Source: Hyphomicrobiales bacterium (GTDB lineage: Bacteria > Pseudomonadota > Alphaproteobacteria > Rhizobiales > Xanthobacteraceae). Taken from it: DNA of 64,000 nucleotides. Position numbers and translations under genes: made by a program. The notes below the pieces were generated by a model. It made no database searches, had not been told where the DNA came from, and was given only the letters and a program-made list of their open reading frames with translations. Location: assembly GCA_021732215.1 (NCBI GenBank), contig JAKFVL010000011.1, forward strand, positions 1-64,000, written 5' to 3'. Positions 34,261 through 43,362 of the stretch are shown piece after piece (the stretch's first letter is position 1; every line of letters starts with the position of its first letter).

Positions 34261-34944
34261 GTGTCGCCGGAAGCGGCTTCAGCTCACACACCGATCGGCG
34301 ATCCGGAAACCTTTATTCGCAGCAACACCCGGCTGCGGCAGGTGCCGCTGGTGCCGGAGATTTCGCTTCACCTCGCCGACGAAGCGGTGCCGCTCTGGCA
34401 TCAGACCGAAGAAGAACTCGGCGCCACAGGATTGCCACCACCGTTCTGGGCCTTTGCGTGGGCCGGCGGGCAGGCGCTGGCGCGCTACGTACTCGATCAT
34501 CCGGAAACAGTGCGCGGCAAGCGCGTGCTCGATCTGGCATCCGGCTCAGGGCTCGTCGGAATTGCCGCCATGAAGGCCGGCGCTCATTCGGTCGATGTCG
34601 CCGACATCGATGCCTTTGCGCTCTGCGCCGCGCGGCTCAATGCGGCGGCGAACGCAGTGGCGATTTCAACCATGGCCGGGAATTTGCTGAAGGCCGGTCA
34701 CGATGCGGTTTGGGATTCGGTCCTCGCCGGCGACATCTTCTATGAGCGCGATACCGCCGAGCAGGCGTTTGCCTTCCTGTCGCGCCAGGCGGATCGCGGC
34801 TCGGCCGTTCTGATCGGCGATCCCGGACGAACCTATCTGCCGAAGGACAAATTGCTGCAGCTGGCGGAGTATCGCGTTCCGGTGACGCGCGAGCTGGAAG
34901 ACATGGACATCAAGAAAACCGCAGTGTGGACGATCAAACGCTGA
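34261..34944 (+). CDS. METTL20/ETFBKMT-like protein lysine methyltransferase
   Basis: This 227-residue class I methyltransferase starts at GTG directly after the EVE stop. It shows PPPFWAFAWAGGQALARYVLDHPETVRGKRVLDLASGSGLVGIAAMKAGA, matching the METTL20 (ETFB lysine methyltransferase) signature PFW-x4-W-x-GGQ and the SAM-binding strand. The post-motif DPGRTYLPKDKLLQ also fits. Human METTL20 methylates ETF-beta, and a bacterial (Agrobacterium) homologue has been reported to act on ETF-beta and ribosomal protein L7/L12. The same role is likely but inferred. It is fourth in tsaD-gpsA-EVE-METTL20. Confidence 0.85.
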   Translation: MSPEAASAHTPIGDPETFIRSNTRLRQVPLVPEISLHLADEAVPLWHQTEEELGATGLPPPFWAFAWAGGQALARYVLDHPETVRGKRVLDLASGSGLVGIAAMKAGAHSVDVADIDAFALCAARLNAAANAVAISTMAGNLLKAGHDAVWDSVLAGDIFYERDTAEQAFAFLSRQADRGSAVLIGDPGRTYLPKDKLLQLAEYRVPVTRELEDMDIKKTAVWTIKR

Positions 34945-35044
34945 ACGGTCACGCGACTGTGCTCATACCGAGACCGCTGCATCAATGATTCATTAACCAT
35001 CGGCGGACAAACACTCGACCTTCGGCAAAACGAAGGTTTTCGGC

Positions 35045-35224
35045 ATGAGACAGTCAAACCGGGTGAGCGGACTGGGCTATCTGTCGATCATGCTCGCCAT
35101 GCTTGGCATGATCGTCAGCGTGTCGCAGACCGACGGCTGGAAATTGCGAACGACAGGCGCATTTGCAGCCAGTTCGACCGTCGGTAGCGCCACGAAGGGC
35201 GATACTCTGCAGCCCTCCAGTTAG
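35045..35224 (+). CDS. Small single-pass membrane protein, function unknown
   Basis: A 59-residue frame starts at ATG 35045, 9 nt after AAGG, and ends at TAG 35222-35224. Residues 8-26 (SGLGYLSIMLAMLGMIVSV) form one membrane helix, with a short basic N-terminus (MRQSNR) and a 33-residue polar tail. That orientation puts the tail outside. It sits in the 300-bp space between the METTL20 gene and the topoisomerase gene, which are convergent. I recognise no family; codon use and the ribosome site support a real gene. Confidence 0.55.
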   Translation: MRQSNRVSGLGYLSIMLAMLGMIVSVSQTDGWKLRTTGAFAASSTVGSATKGDTLQPSS

Positions 35225-35248
35225 CAGCTGCTAGTCCGTTTTACCCGA

Positions 35249-36355
35249 TCAGCCTGCAGCCGCAGTCGCCACCACTTTCGCCAGCAGAACCTCGCGGCGC
35301 GCCAGCGAGCTTCTTGTGTTCAGCGTCGCTGCGATTCGCGCCAATGCACCGTCTTCGAATGCCGCGAAGATCGTGTCGTGCACGTAGCTTTTCCGGCAGA
35401 TCGCCGGCGTATTGGACAATTCGTCTGCGGCCGCGCGCACGGCCTCCAAGACCTGCTTGCGCCGGCCGCGATCGCTTGGCGCCGGTGTCACCCGTGACAG
35501 GATATCAAGCGCGGCGGCCGATGCGACCAGCGTGCGGAAATCCTTCAGCGAAATCTTGATTCCCGCAATGTCGCGCAGAAACGCATTGACCTGCGTGGTG
35601 GAAACATTGCGCACGACGCCGTTGTTGTCGCGGTACTGGAACATGCGTTTGCCCGGTACGTCGCGCAGCACCCGCATCGCATGCAACAGGCGCGGCGCCT
35701 TGCAGGTCTTGCGGATATCCTTGCCGCCCTTGCCGCGGAACGTCAGCGTCACCAGGCGATCGTCGAGGATCACGTTGGTCTTCAGCAGCGTGGTGGCGCC
35801 GCGTGTGCCATTCATCCGGGCGTATGATTCGTTGCCGGGCCGAATCGCCGTTTTGGCGATCAGTTCGATCACTGCCGACAGCGCGAACTCGCGCGTTGCC
35901 TGATCGCCGGCAAGGTGCTTCGCGACGTTGCGGCGGATGCGCGGCAACGCCTGCACCAGCCGGCCAAGACGATCCGCCTTGCGGGTCTCGCGAACCTTCT
36001 CCCAGTCGGCGTGATAGCGGTATTGCAGGCGGCCGGCAGCGTCGCGGCCAACGGCCTGCAGATGCAATGAGGGGTCGGCTGCGTAAAGCACATCGCGATA
36101 GGCCGGTGGTACGGCCAGCGCATGGAAGCGGCGGACGGTATGGGCATGACGCACGGGCGTGCCGTTCGGCCGGACAAAGGAGTATCCACGGCCGCGGCGG
36201 ACCCGCCGGATGGTCAATTGGTGCGGTGCACCCAAGGTCAGGCCGAGGTCTCTTGCCAGGCCTTCGACAGACGGCCGAGGCCGGTCAGCCGGGCGCGCAA
36301 CCACGCTCGCCGGGACCGTCGATTCGGGCATCGAAAAATTCTGTTGATCGATCAT
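35249..36355 (-). CDS. Eukaryotic-type DNA topoisomerase IB
   Basis: This 368-residue poxvirus/bacterial-type topoisomerase IB relaxes supercoils through a 3'-phosphotyrosine link. The nucleophile Tyr lies in CRKSYVHDTIF near the C-terminus. Other visible motifs are IRRVRRGRGYSFVRPNGTPVRH, RKADRLGRLVQALPRIRRNVAKHL, AIRPGNESYARMNGTRGATTLLKTNV (active-site Arg region), RGKGGKDIRK (active-site Lys loop) and FRTLVASAAALDIL. The start at 36355 (MIDQQNFSM) is chosen over the 27-codon longer frame because the family N-terminus begins about there. It is divergent from acs. Confidence 0.9.
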   Translation of the reverse strand: MIDQQNFSMPESTVPASVVARPADRPRPSVEGLARDLGLTLGAPHQLTIRRVRRGRGYSFVRPNGTPVRHAHTVRRFHALAVPPAYRDVLYAADPSLHLQAVGRDAAGRLQYRYHADWEKVRETRKADRLGRLVQALPRIRRNVAKHLAGDQATREFALSAVIELIAKTAIRPGNESYARMNGTRGATTLLKTNVILDDRLVTLTFRGKGGKDIRKTCKAPRLLHAMRVLRDVPGKRMFQYRDNNGVVRNVSTTQVNAFLRDIAGIKISLKDFRTLVASAAALDILSRVTPAPSDRGRRKQVLEAVRAAADELSNTPAICRKSYVHDTIFAAFEDGALARIAATLNTRSSLARREVLLAKVVATAAAG

Positions 36356-36758
36356 TGGCTTACGCCGCCTACGCCTGCACCCAAGAACGGCGAGCCCGCC
36401 CGGTTGGTTCCGGAGATGACGTCCGCTTGGGGCCATTTAGGGGGTCCGCGCCGAATGCGCCACCCCAAAAGGCGGGGACGGGTTAACGGCGGACTGCATG
36501 ACCGGCGTGAAACCGGCCGATTCTTGAGGTTTTCAGGAGCCGATTTGACTCCGGCGGTGTGCGCCTCGATCGACCCGCCGGCGATTTCGTGTGGCCGAGC
36601 GAACCGGTCACGCGATCCATCAATCGCCGCTTCGTTGATCGCCGAAAGTCCTAATCATTCCGTCTTGTGGCGTTTGTGCGCCGCGTCGCATAATTGTCCC
36701 AACAACAAAAATCAGCCGGATCGCCCAAGCGCGACCGGTGACGCCGGTGGAGGATTGA
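36356..36758. other. Intergenic leader region between divergent topoisomerase IB and acs
   Basis: These 403 bp carry no convincing gene. They must hold the promoters of both flanking genes. A possible acs promoter is TTGTGG (36665-36670) and CATAAT (36689-36694) with an 18-bp spacer. GGAGG lies 5 nt before the acs ATG. Confidence 0.5.
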
Positions 36759-38711
<1,953 letters not shown>

Positions 38712-38756
38712 CCGACGCCAGCCATCGCTTGGCGTCACCAGGCGATGGAGAGGCCG

Positions 38757-39878
38757 ATGATATCCCGACTGGACCGCAGATCGTTTCTGGCGACCGCCGC
38801 CGCAGTGGTTGCCGGGCCTGCGGTCGCACACGCGCAGGCGGCGCTGCCCGAAGCGCCCTCATCGGCCGAGCCCTATCACAAACTTCAGGGCGGCGTTCCG
38901 CATCACATCACGCCCGAGCAAGAGTCGCAGCGTGTCTATGACAGCTCCGCGCCAAAGGGACCTGCGGGACGCTGGGAAACGCGCGCCGCGATGCCGCTGC
39001 CCCGCAGCGAGATGGCCTGGGCCACCGCATCCGGCAATCGCATGTATATCGTCGGCGGTTACGGCGAAGGCCGCGTCGATCGCACCTACAACCACATCTT
39101 TGATGCGCCATCCGGCAAATGGCTGAACGGTGCACCGCTGCCGCGCGGCGCCAACCACGTCTCCGTCGTCGCAGATCAGGGCCGCATTTATGCGCTTGGC
39201 GGTTTCCTGCAGCAGAACACGGCGCCGGATCGCAATGCTTACTTCTACGACATCGCCGCCGACAAATGGGAGACGATCGCACCACTGCCTCGACCACGTG
39301 GCGCAGGCGCCGCCGTCATGCTCAACGGGCTCGTGCATCTGATCGGTGGCGCATCAGAACCAGCATCGGAACGCGCGAGCGTGGGTTGGCATGAAGTCTA
39401 CGATCCCAGGGCCGACAAGTGGGAAATTCGCAAGGCGCTGCCGGGCGCGCGCGATCACGTCGGTTGCGTGGCCCACAACGGTTTGATTCACATCATCGGC
39501 GGGCGCTTCAACACCTTCGAATACAACACCGATCTGCATCATGTGTATGTGCCCGAGCGCAACACATGGGAGTTGCGTTCGCCGTTGCCGACGGCGCGTT
39601 CAGGCCACGGCCTCGTGGTCTATCGCAATCGCCTGTTTGCGATGGGCGGCGAGTCGGGCCTCGTCCGTGACGGCAAGCTGCAGCAAGGCAAGGTGTTCGG
39701 CCAGATGGAAAGCTACGATCCCGCGACCGACACCTGGCAGAGCCACGCGCCGATGCTGACCCCGCGCCACGCGGTGGGCGCGGCGACGATCGGCGACTGG
39801 ATTTACGTGGCCGGCGGCGGCGCGGTGCTCGGCGGCTCGGTCCAATCCGCGATCCACGAGGCCTTCACGCTGGGATAG
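38757..39878 (+). CDS. Tat-exported Kelch-repeat beta-propeller protein
   Basis: This 373-residue protein starts with a twin-arginine signal (RLDRRSFLATAAAVVAGPAVAHAQA, cut near residue 27-29), so it is exported folded to the periplasm. Residues about 75-370 hold six Kelch repeats: IVGGYGEG, YALGGFLQQ, HLIGGASEP, HIIGGRFNT, FAMGGESGL and YVAGGGAVL, each following a strand and preceding a Trp-containing loop (GKWLNGAPLP, DKWETIAPLP, DKWEIRKALPGA, NTWELRSPLP, DTWQSHAPML). No enzymatic motif is seen; it may bind sugars or protein. GGAG is 6 nt upstream. It follows acs by 45 bp. Confidence 0.88.
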   Translation: MISRLDRRSFLATAAAVVAGPAVAHAQAALPEAPSSAEPYHKLQGGVPHHITPEQESQRVYDSSAPKGPAGRWETRAAMPLPRSEMAWATASGNRMYIVGGYGEGRVDRTYNHIFDAPSGKWLNGAPLPRGANHVSVVADQGRIYALGGFLQQNTAPDRNAYFYDIAADKWETIAPLPRPRGAGAAVMLNGLVHLIGGASEPASERASVGWHEVYDPRADKWEIRKALPGARDHVGCVAHNGLIHIIGGRFNTFEYNTDLHHVYVPERNTWELRSPLPTARSGHGLVVYRNRLFAMGGESGLVRDGKLQQGKVFGQMESYDPATDTWQSHAPMLTPRHAVGAATIGDWIYVAGGGAVLGGSVQSAIHEAFTLG

Positions 39879-40089
39879 AGGCCGCACGCAATTTCCCCGA
39901 GGAGAAATGCAGCGCCCGGTCTTTTTCCTGGCGGGTGTTGTTTCCAAGTCATTTACTTTACCGCCAGATTTTTCCTTCAATGCAGCCGGTTTCGGGGGTT
40001 CTGGCATGGCCGGAAACCACTCGGTCAGGCACTTCACCTAGGATTCATAGTGAAGTTTTGGTTGCGTTCGCAGAATTTGGAGTTCGGTG

Positions 40090-40602
40090 ATGGTTGCGTT
40101 GAGACGTGCGTTGATGGCGCTGGTGGCCGGAGGCGGCATTCTGACGGCGAGCGCCGCTGCCGCAAGCCCGCAGGTGGTTTCGTTTCGCGGCGGCTATTAT
40201 CCCGGAACGATCGTCGTGAAAACCACGGAGCGAAAGCTCTATCTGGTGATGGGCGAAGGCGTCGCGGTCCGTTATCCGGTCGGCGTCGGCAGAGCCGGCA
40301 AGCAATGGTCCGGGACCGCGCGCATCGACGGCAAATACCGTAACCCGGCCTGGGCGCCACCCGCCGATGTCAAACGCGACAACCCGAGCCTTCCGAGCGT
40401 CATTCCCGGCGGCGCGCCGCACAACCCGATGGGCGTCGCCGCGTTGACGCTGACCGGCGGTGAATACGCCATCCACGGCACCAACAAGCCGAGTTCGATC
40501 GGCGGATACGTATCCTACGGCTGCATCCGCATGTTCAATCAGGACATCACAGATCTCTATGAGCGTGTGTCGGTCGGCACGCCCGTGGTGGTGACGCGCT
40601 AG
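40090..40602 (+). CDS. L,D-transpeptidase (YkuD domain), secreted
   Basis: This 170-residue enzyme has a signal peptide (about 1-25, LMALVAGGGILTASAAAAS). The YkuD domain follows, with the catalytic block AIHGTNKPSSIGGYVSYGCIRMFNQDITDLYERV: His in HGTN and the nucleophile Cys in SYGCIRM. Such enzymes make 3-3 crosslinks in peptidoglycan or attach outer membrane proteins to it. ATG 40090 follows GGAG by 7 nt; GTG 40087 is possible. It is convergent with the SNase-like gene, with a palindromic repeat between. Confidence 0.94.
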   Translation: MVALRRALMALVAGGGILTASAAAASPQVVSFRGGYYPGTIVVKTTERKLYLVMGEGVAVRYPVGVGRAGKQWSGTARIDGKYRNPAWAPPADVKRDNPSLPSVIPGGAPHNPMGVAALTLTGGEYAIHGTNKPSSIGGYVSYGCIRMFNQDITDLYERVSVGTPVVVTR

Positions 40603-40623
40603 ACTGGACGGCGATATTCTCTG

Positions 40624-40750
40624 ATCGTCATGCCAGCCTTGGGCCGGGCATCCACCTTCCTTCAGAGCTTTTCGCAAAAAGATGGATTGCAGGGTCACAT
40701 GCGAGCGAAGCGACGCCGTTCTTCGAACGGCTATGCCCGGCCATGACGAT
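40624..40750. repeat. Large palindromic repeat between convergent genes (type D)
   Basis: Ends ATCGTCATG (40624-40632) and CATGACGAT (40742-40750) are inverted, followed inward by GGGCCGGGCAT and ATGCCCGGCC. The central part contains a smaller pair around GCCGTTCTTCGAACGGC. It fills the space between the L,D-transpeptidase and SNase-like stops. Confidence 0.75.
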
Positions 40751-40783
40751 ATGAGTGCCCATTTTGCTCTGCGAACAGACGGG

Positions 40784-41341
40784 CTAGCACCAGCCGTCGC
40801 GACGGCCGCCTTGATAGCTGCGCACATGGCCCGCCTTCAAAAGCGCCGCAGAAATATTCGGCGTGCGCCTGGTCGCGGCATCCGCCACCACCCGGCCTGA
40901 GTACTTATCAGGACCGATGTTGTAGATCGCCACATCGCCTTCCTCGAGCAGCTTGCGCAGGGCGAGCGTAGCGGCGTCCGCGAGCCGCGCTTCCTGCGCG
41001 CACGACGCTTTCAGCTCCGGCGCATCGATGCCGCGCAACCGCACCCGCGTCATCAGATCGAGGCCGGGCCAGAGGTGCACCTTCGCTTCGAACGTGTCGC
41101 CATCGATGGTTCGCATCACGTCGACCGGATGCCGCACCGACGGATTGCCGGCGCGCTGCCAGATGATTTCGCTGTCACGCGCGTAAGGTGATTCCGCCTC
41201 GACCGGAGCGGCCTTGTTCCAGGGCTGCCAACCGCGCCCGGTCAGCAGCGCGCCCGCAGCGACGCCGAGAATGAATGCCCATGGCAAAACGCTCGTCAGA
41301 CGGTTGCGCCATGGCGCATTGATGCGGGGAACTAGGAACAT
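40784..41341 (-). CDS. Membrane-anchored thermonuclease (SNase)-family protein
   Basis: This 185-residue protein has an N-terminal anchor (about residues 17-37) and one SNase OB-fold domain. The catalytic pattern is visible: VMRTIDGDTFEAKV (Ca-binding Asp), VRLRGIDAPELK (Arg and Asp), and DKYSGRVVADA (second Arg). A Cys pair (KASCAQEA and the C-terminal GWC) could form a disulphide outside the membrane. It probably hydrolyses DNA or RNA in the periplasm. The start at 41341 follows AGG. Confidence 0.88.
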   Translation of the reverse strand: MFLVPRINAPWRNRLTSVLPWAFILGVAAGALLTGRGWQPWNKAAPVEAESPYARDSEIIWQRAGNPSVRHPVDVMRTIDGDTFEAKVHLWPGLDLMTRVRLRGIDAPELKASCAQEARLADAATLALRKLLEEGDVAIYNIGPDKYSGRVVADAATRRTPNISAALLKAGHVRSYQGGRRDGWC

Positions 41342-41455
41342 AAGCCTAGACTAGGGTGAGTCGCGGCAACTCGCAAGCACAATCTATGATTGTATCAGCT
41401 ACCTCTGATTGTGTCGCCGCGATTCGGCATCTCTCGCCGGTCGCATCGCTCGCTC

Positions 41456-41701
41456 TCAGAAATCCGACGCGATGCCGTTTTTCTCCCAGTCGCCGTAGCG
41501 CGTGGGTTCCGGACCGTTCGGTCCCTGATATTCCTTGCTCGCACCATCCTTGGACTGCCTCGCAAGCGCCGCAGCGGCGGCCGCTCGCCGCGATTCGGCC
41601 TCGGCCAACGCACGGATCGCCGCTGGCGGCAGCTTGCGTCCGCCCTGCGACACTGGCTCGCTCGACTCCGACGGCGCTTGTGCGTCCGGAGATTCGTTCA
41701 C
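41456..41701 (-). CDS. Succinate dehydrogenase assembly factor 4 homologue (DUF1674)
   Basis: This 81-residue protein ends with EYQGPNGPEPTRYGDWEKNGIASDF, the SdhAF4/DUF1674 signature (GPEPTRYGDW-x4-G-x-xSDF). In mitochondria SDHAF4 helps flavinated SdhA join SdhB; alphaproteobacteria carry the ancestral form. The N-terminal half is Ala/Ser-rich and disordered. No ATG fits after 41790, so GTG 41701 (VNESPDAQAPS) is proposed; the longer frame to 41839 lacks protein character. It is divergent from rsmB; no sdh genes are in the window. Confidence 0.85.
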   Translation of the reverse strand: MNESPDAQAPSESSEPVSQGGRKLPPAAIRALAEAESRRAAAAAALARQSKDGASKEYQGPNGPEPTRYGDWEKNGIASDF

Positions 41702-41886
41702 GGCCGATCTCTCGTTATCGTGACCCGGAGAATTCAAGTTCGTGCATCCGATTTGTATTCTTGTGAGTATCAAACATGCCTGCCGATCTATCATATACGA
41801 TGGAGCATCGGGTGCAGACCGGGGTTCAACGCCGGCCAAGAATAATTTTTACGACAACTGATCCGAATTCCGAACGTATCTTCATC

Positions 41887-43227
41887 ATGACCCCATCCCG
41901 ATTGGCCCAGCCGGCAGAAGTCCCCGGCCTCGCCGCGCGCCGAATCGCCGCCGATGTTCTCGACGGAGTCCTGCACAAACGCCGGATGCTCGATGAACAA
42001 CTCGACGGCCCGGCTGCGCATCCGGGCATCAAGACCTTGTCGGACCGGGACCGCGCGCTGATGCGGCGGCTGGCGGCCACCTCGCTGCGCAAACTTGGAA
42101 CCTTGCGGAAACTGCTCGGACGCCTGCTCGACCGCGGCATTCCAACGGATGCGCCGCGCGCCGAAAGCGCGCTGCTGATCGGCGCCGCGCAGATTCTCTG
42201 GATGGACGTTCCCGATCATGCAGCAGTCGATCTGTCGGTACGGCTGGTGCAGGCCGATCGCCGCGCCGCGCGTTACGCCGGGCTGGTCAACGCCGTGCTG
42301 CGCCGTTGCGCGCGCGAGGGGCGCGAATACGCAGAACAAGCCGCCGCAGAGCCGGCCGACATTCCGGCGTGGCTGCTGGCGCGGTGGACAAAGAACTACG
42401 GCGGAGAGACCGCGCATGCGATTGCGCTGGCGCTCAGTGTTGAACCGCCGCTCGATCTCACCGTGAAAGACAGCACCGAGCAGTGGGCCACGCGATTGCA
42501 TGGCGACATCCTGCCGACCGGCACGGTACGCACACTGCTCCATGGACCAGTAACAATGATGCCGGGCTTTAGCGAAGGAAACTGGTGGGTGCAGGATGTC
42601 GCAGCCGCACTCCCGGCAACGTTGTTTGGCGATGTCACCGGCAAATCCATTGCCGACCTCTGCGCGGCGCCGGGAGGCAAGACCGCACAACTCGCGCATG
42701 CGGGCGCAGACGTGACAGCGATCGACCGATCGCAAAACCGCGCGATGCGGCTCAACGACAATCTCTCGCGGCTCAATCTGAGCGCTCGCACCGTGGTGGC
42801 GGATGCCACCGAATGGGACGGCGAACTGTTCGACGGCGTCCTGCTCGATGCGCCCTGCGCCTCCACCGGGACCACCCGCCGCCATCCCGATATTGCGTGG
42901 CTCAAGCACGAGGCGGATATCGGCGCGCTGGCAGCGCTGCAAAAACGTCTGCTGGAGAAATCCATTTCGCTGCTGAAGCCGGGCGGCACGCTGGTGTACT
43001 GCACATGCTCGCTGGAACCGGAAGAAGGCGAGCACGCCATCGCGGATATTCTCGATTCGGACAGCAGCCTGCGGCGGGTGCCGCTCACGTCCGGCGAAGT
43101 CGGCGGGCTTGCTGAAATCATCACCCCGGAGGGTGATATGCGGACCCTTCCGTGCCATCTGCCTCACGAGGATCCGCGCCGGGGCGGGATGGACGGCTTT
43201 TATGCCGCGCGTCTGGTCAAATCCTGA
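41887..43227 (+). CDS. rsmB: 16S rRNA (cytosine-C5) methyltransferase RsmB/NOP2 family
   Basis: This 446-residue protein has an N-terminal NusB-like domain (about 15-155, GLAARRIAADVLDGVLHKRRMLDEQL onwards) and a C-terminal methyltransferase domain. Both family cysteines are present: DAPCASTGTTRRHPDI and YCTCSLEPEEGE (catalytic). SAM-binding DLCAAPGGKTAQLAHAGADVTAID is canonical. It methylates C967 of 16S rRNA in E. coli. The start at 41887 (MTPSRLAQPAE) has a weak ribosome site, but 37 upstream codons look random. The heparinase-like gene and purH follow on the same strand. Confidence 0.94.
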   Translation: MTPSRLAQPAEVPGLAARRIAADVLDGVLHKRRMLDEQLDGPAAHPGIKTLSDRDRALMRRLAATSLRKLGTLRKLLGRLLDRGIPTDAPRAESALLIGAAQILWMDVPDHAAVDLSVRLVQADRRAARYAGLVNAVLRRCAREGREYAEQAAAEPADIPAWLLARWTKNYGGETAHAIALALSVEPPLDLTVKDSTEQWATRLHGDILPTGTVRTLLHGPVTMMPGFSEGNWWVQDVAAALPATLFGDVTGKSIADLCAAPGGKTAQLAHAGADVTAIDRSQNRAMRLNDNLSRLNLSARTVVADATEWDGELFDGVLLDAPCASTGTTRRHPDIAWLKHEADIGALAALQKRLLEKSISLLKPGGTLVYCTCSLEPEEGEHAIADILDSDSSLRRVPLTSGEVGGLAEIITPEGDMRTLPCHLPHEDPRRGGMDGFYAARLVKS

Positions 43228-43362
43228 TAATTCCCGATCTTTGCCAGCCATTTAGCGCCATGCGGCCGCGACGGCCTGTTTAGCCGTTCGCGAAAGGTGT
43301 GTGTTGCGCGGAATTCCAGATTAAAAGGATGGGCAGCGATTCCCCAGTTAGAAAAGGCGCGC

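Noticed and set aside
41791-43251. 486-residue minus-strand open frame opposite rsmB
   Set aside because: Shadow of rsmB; low-complexity composition and no motif.
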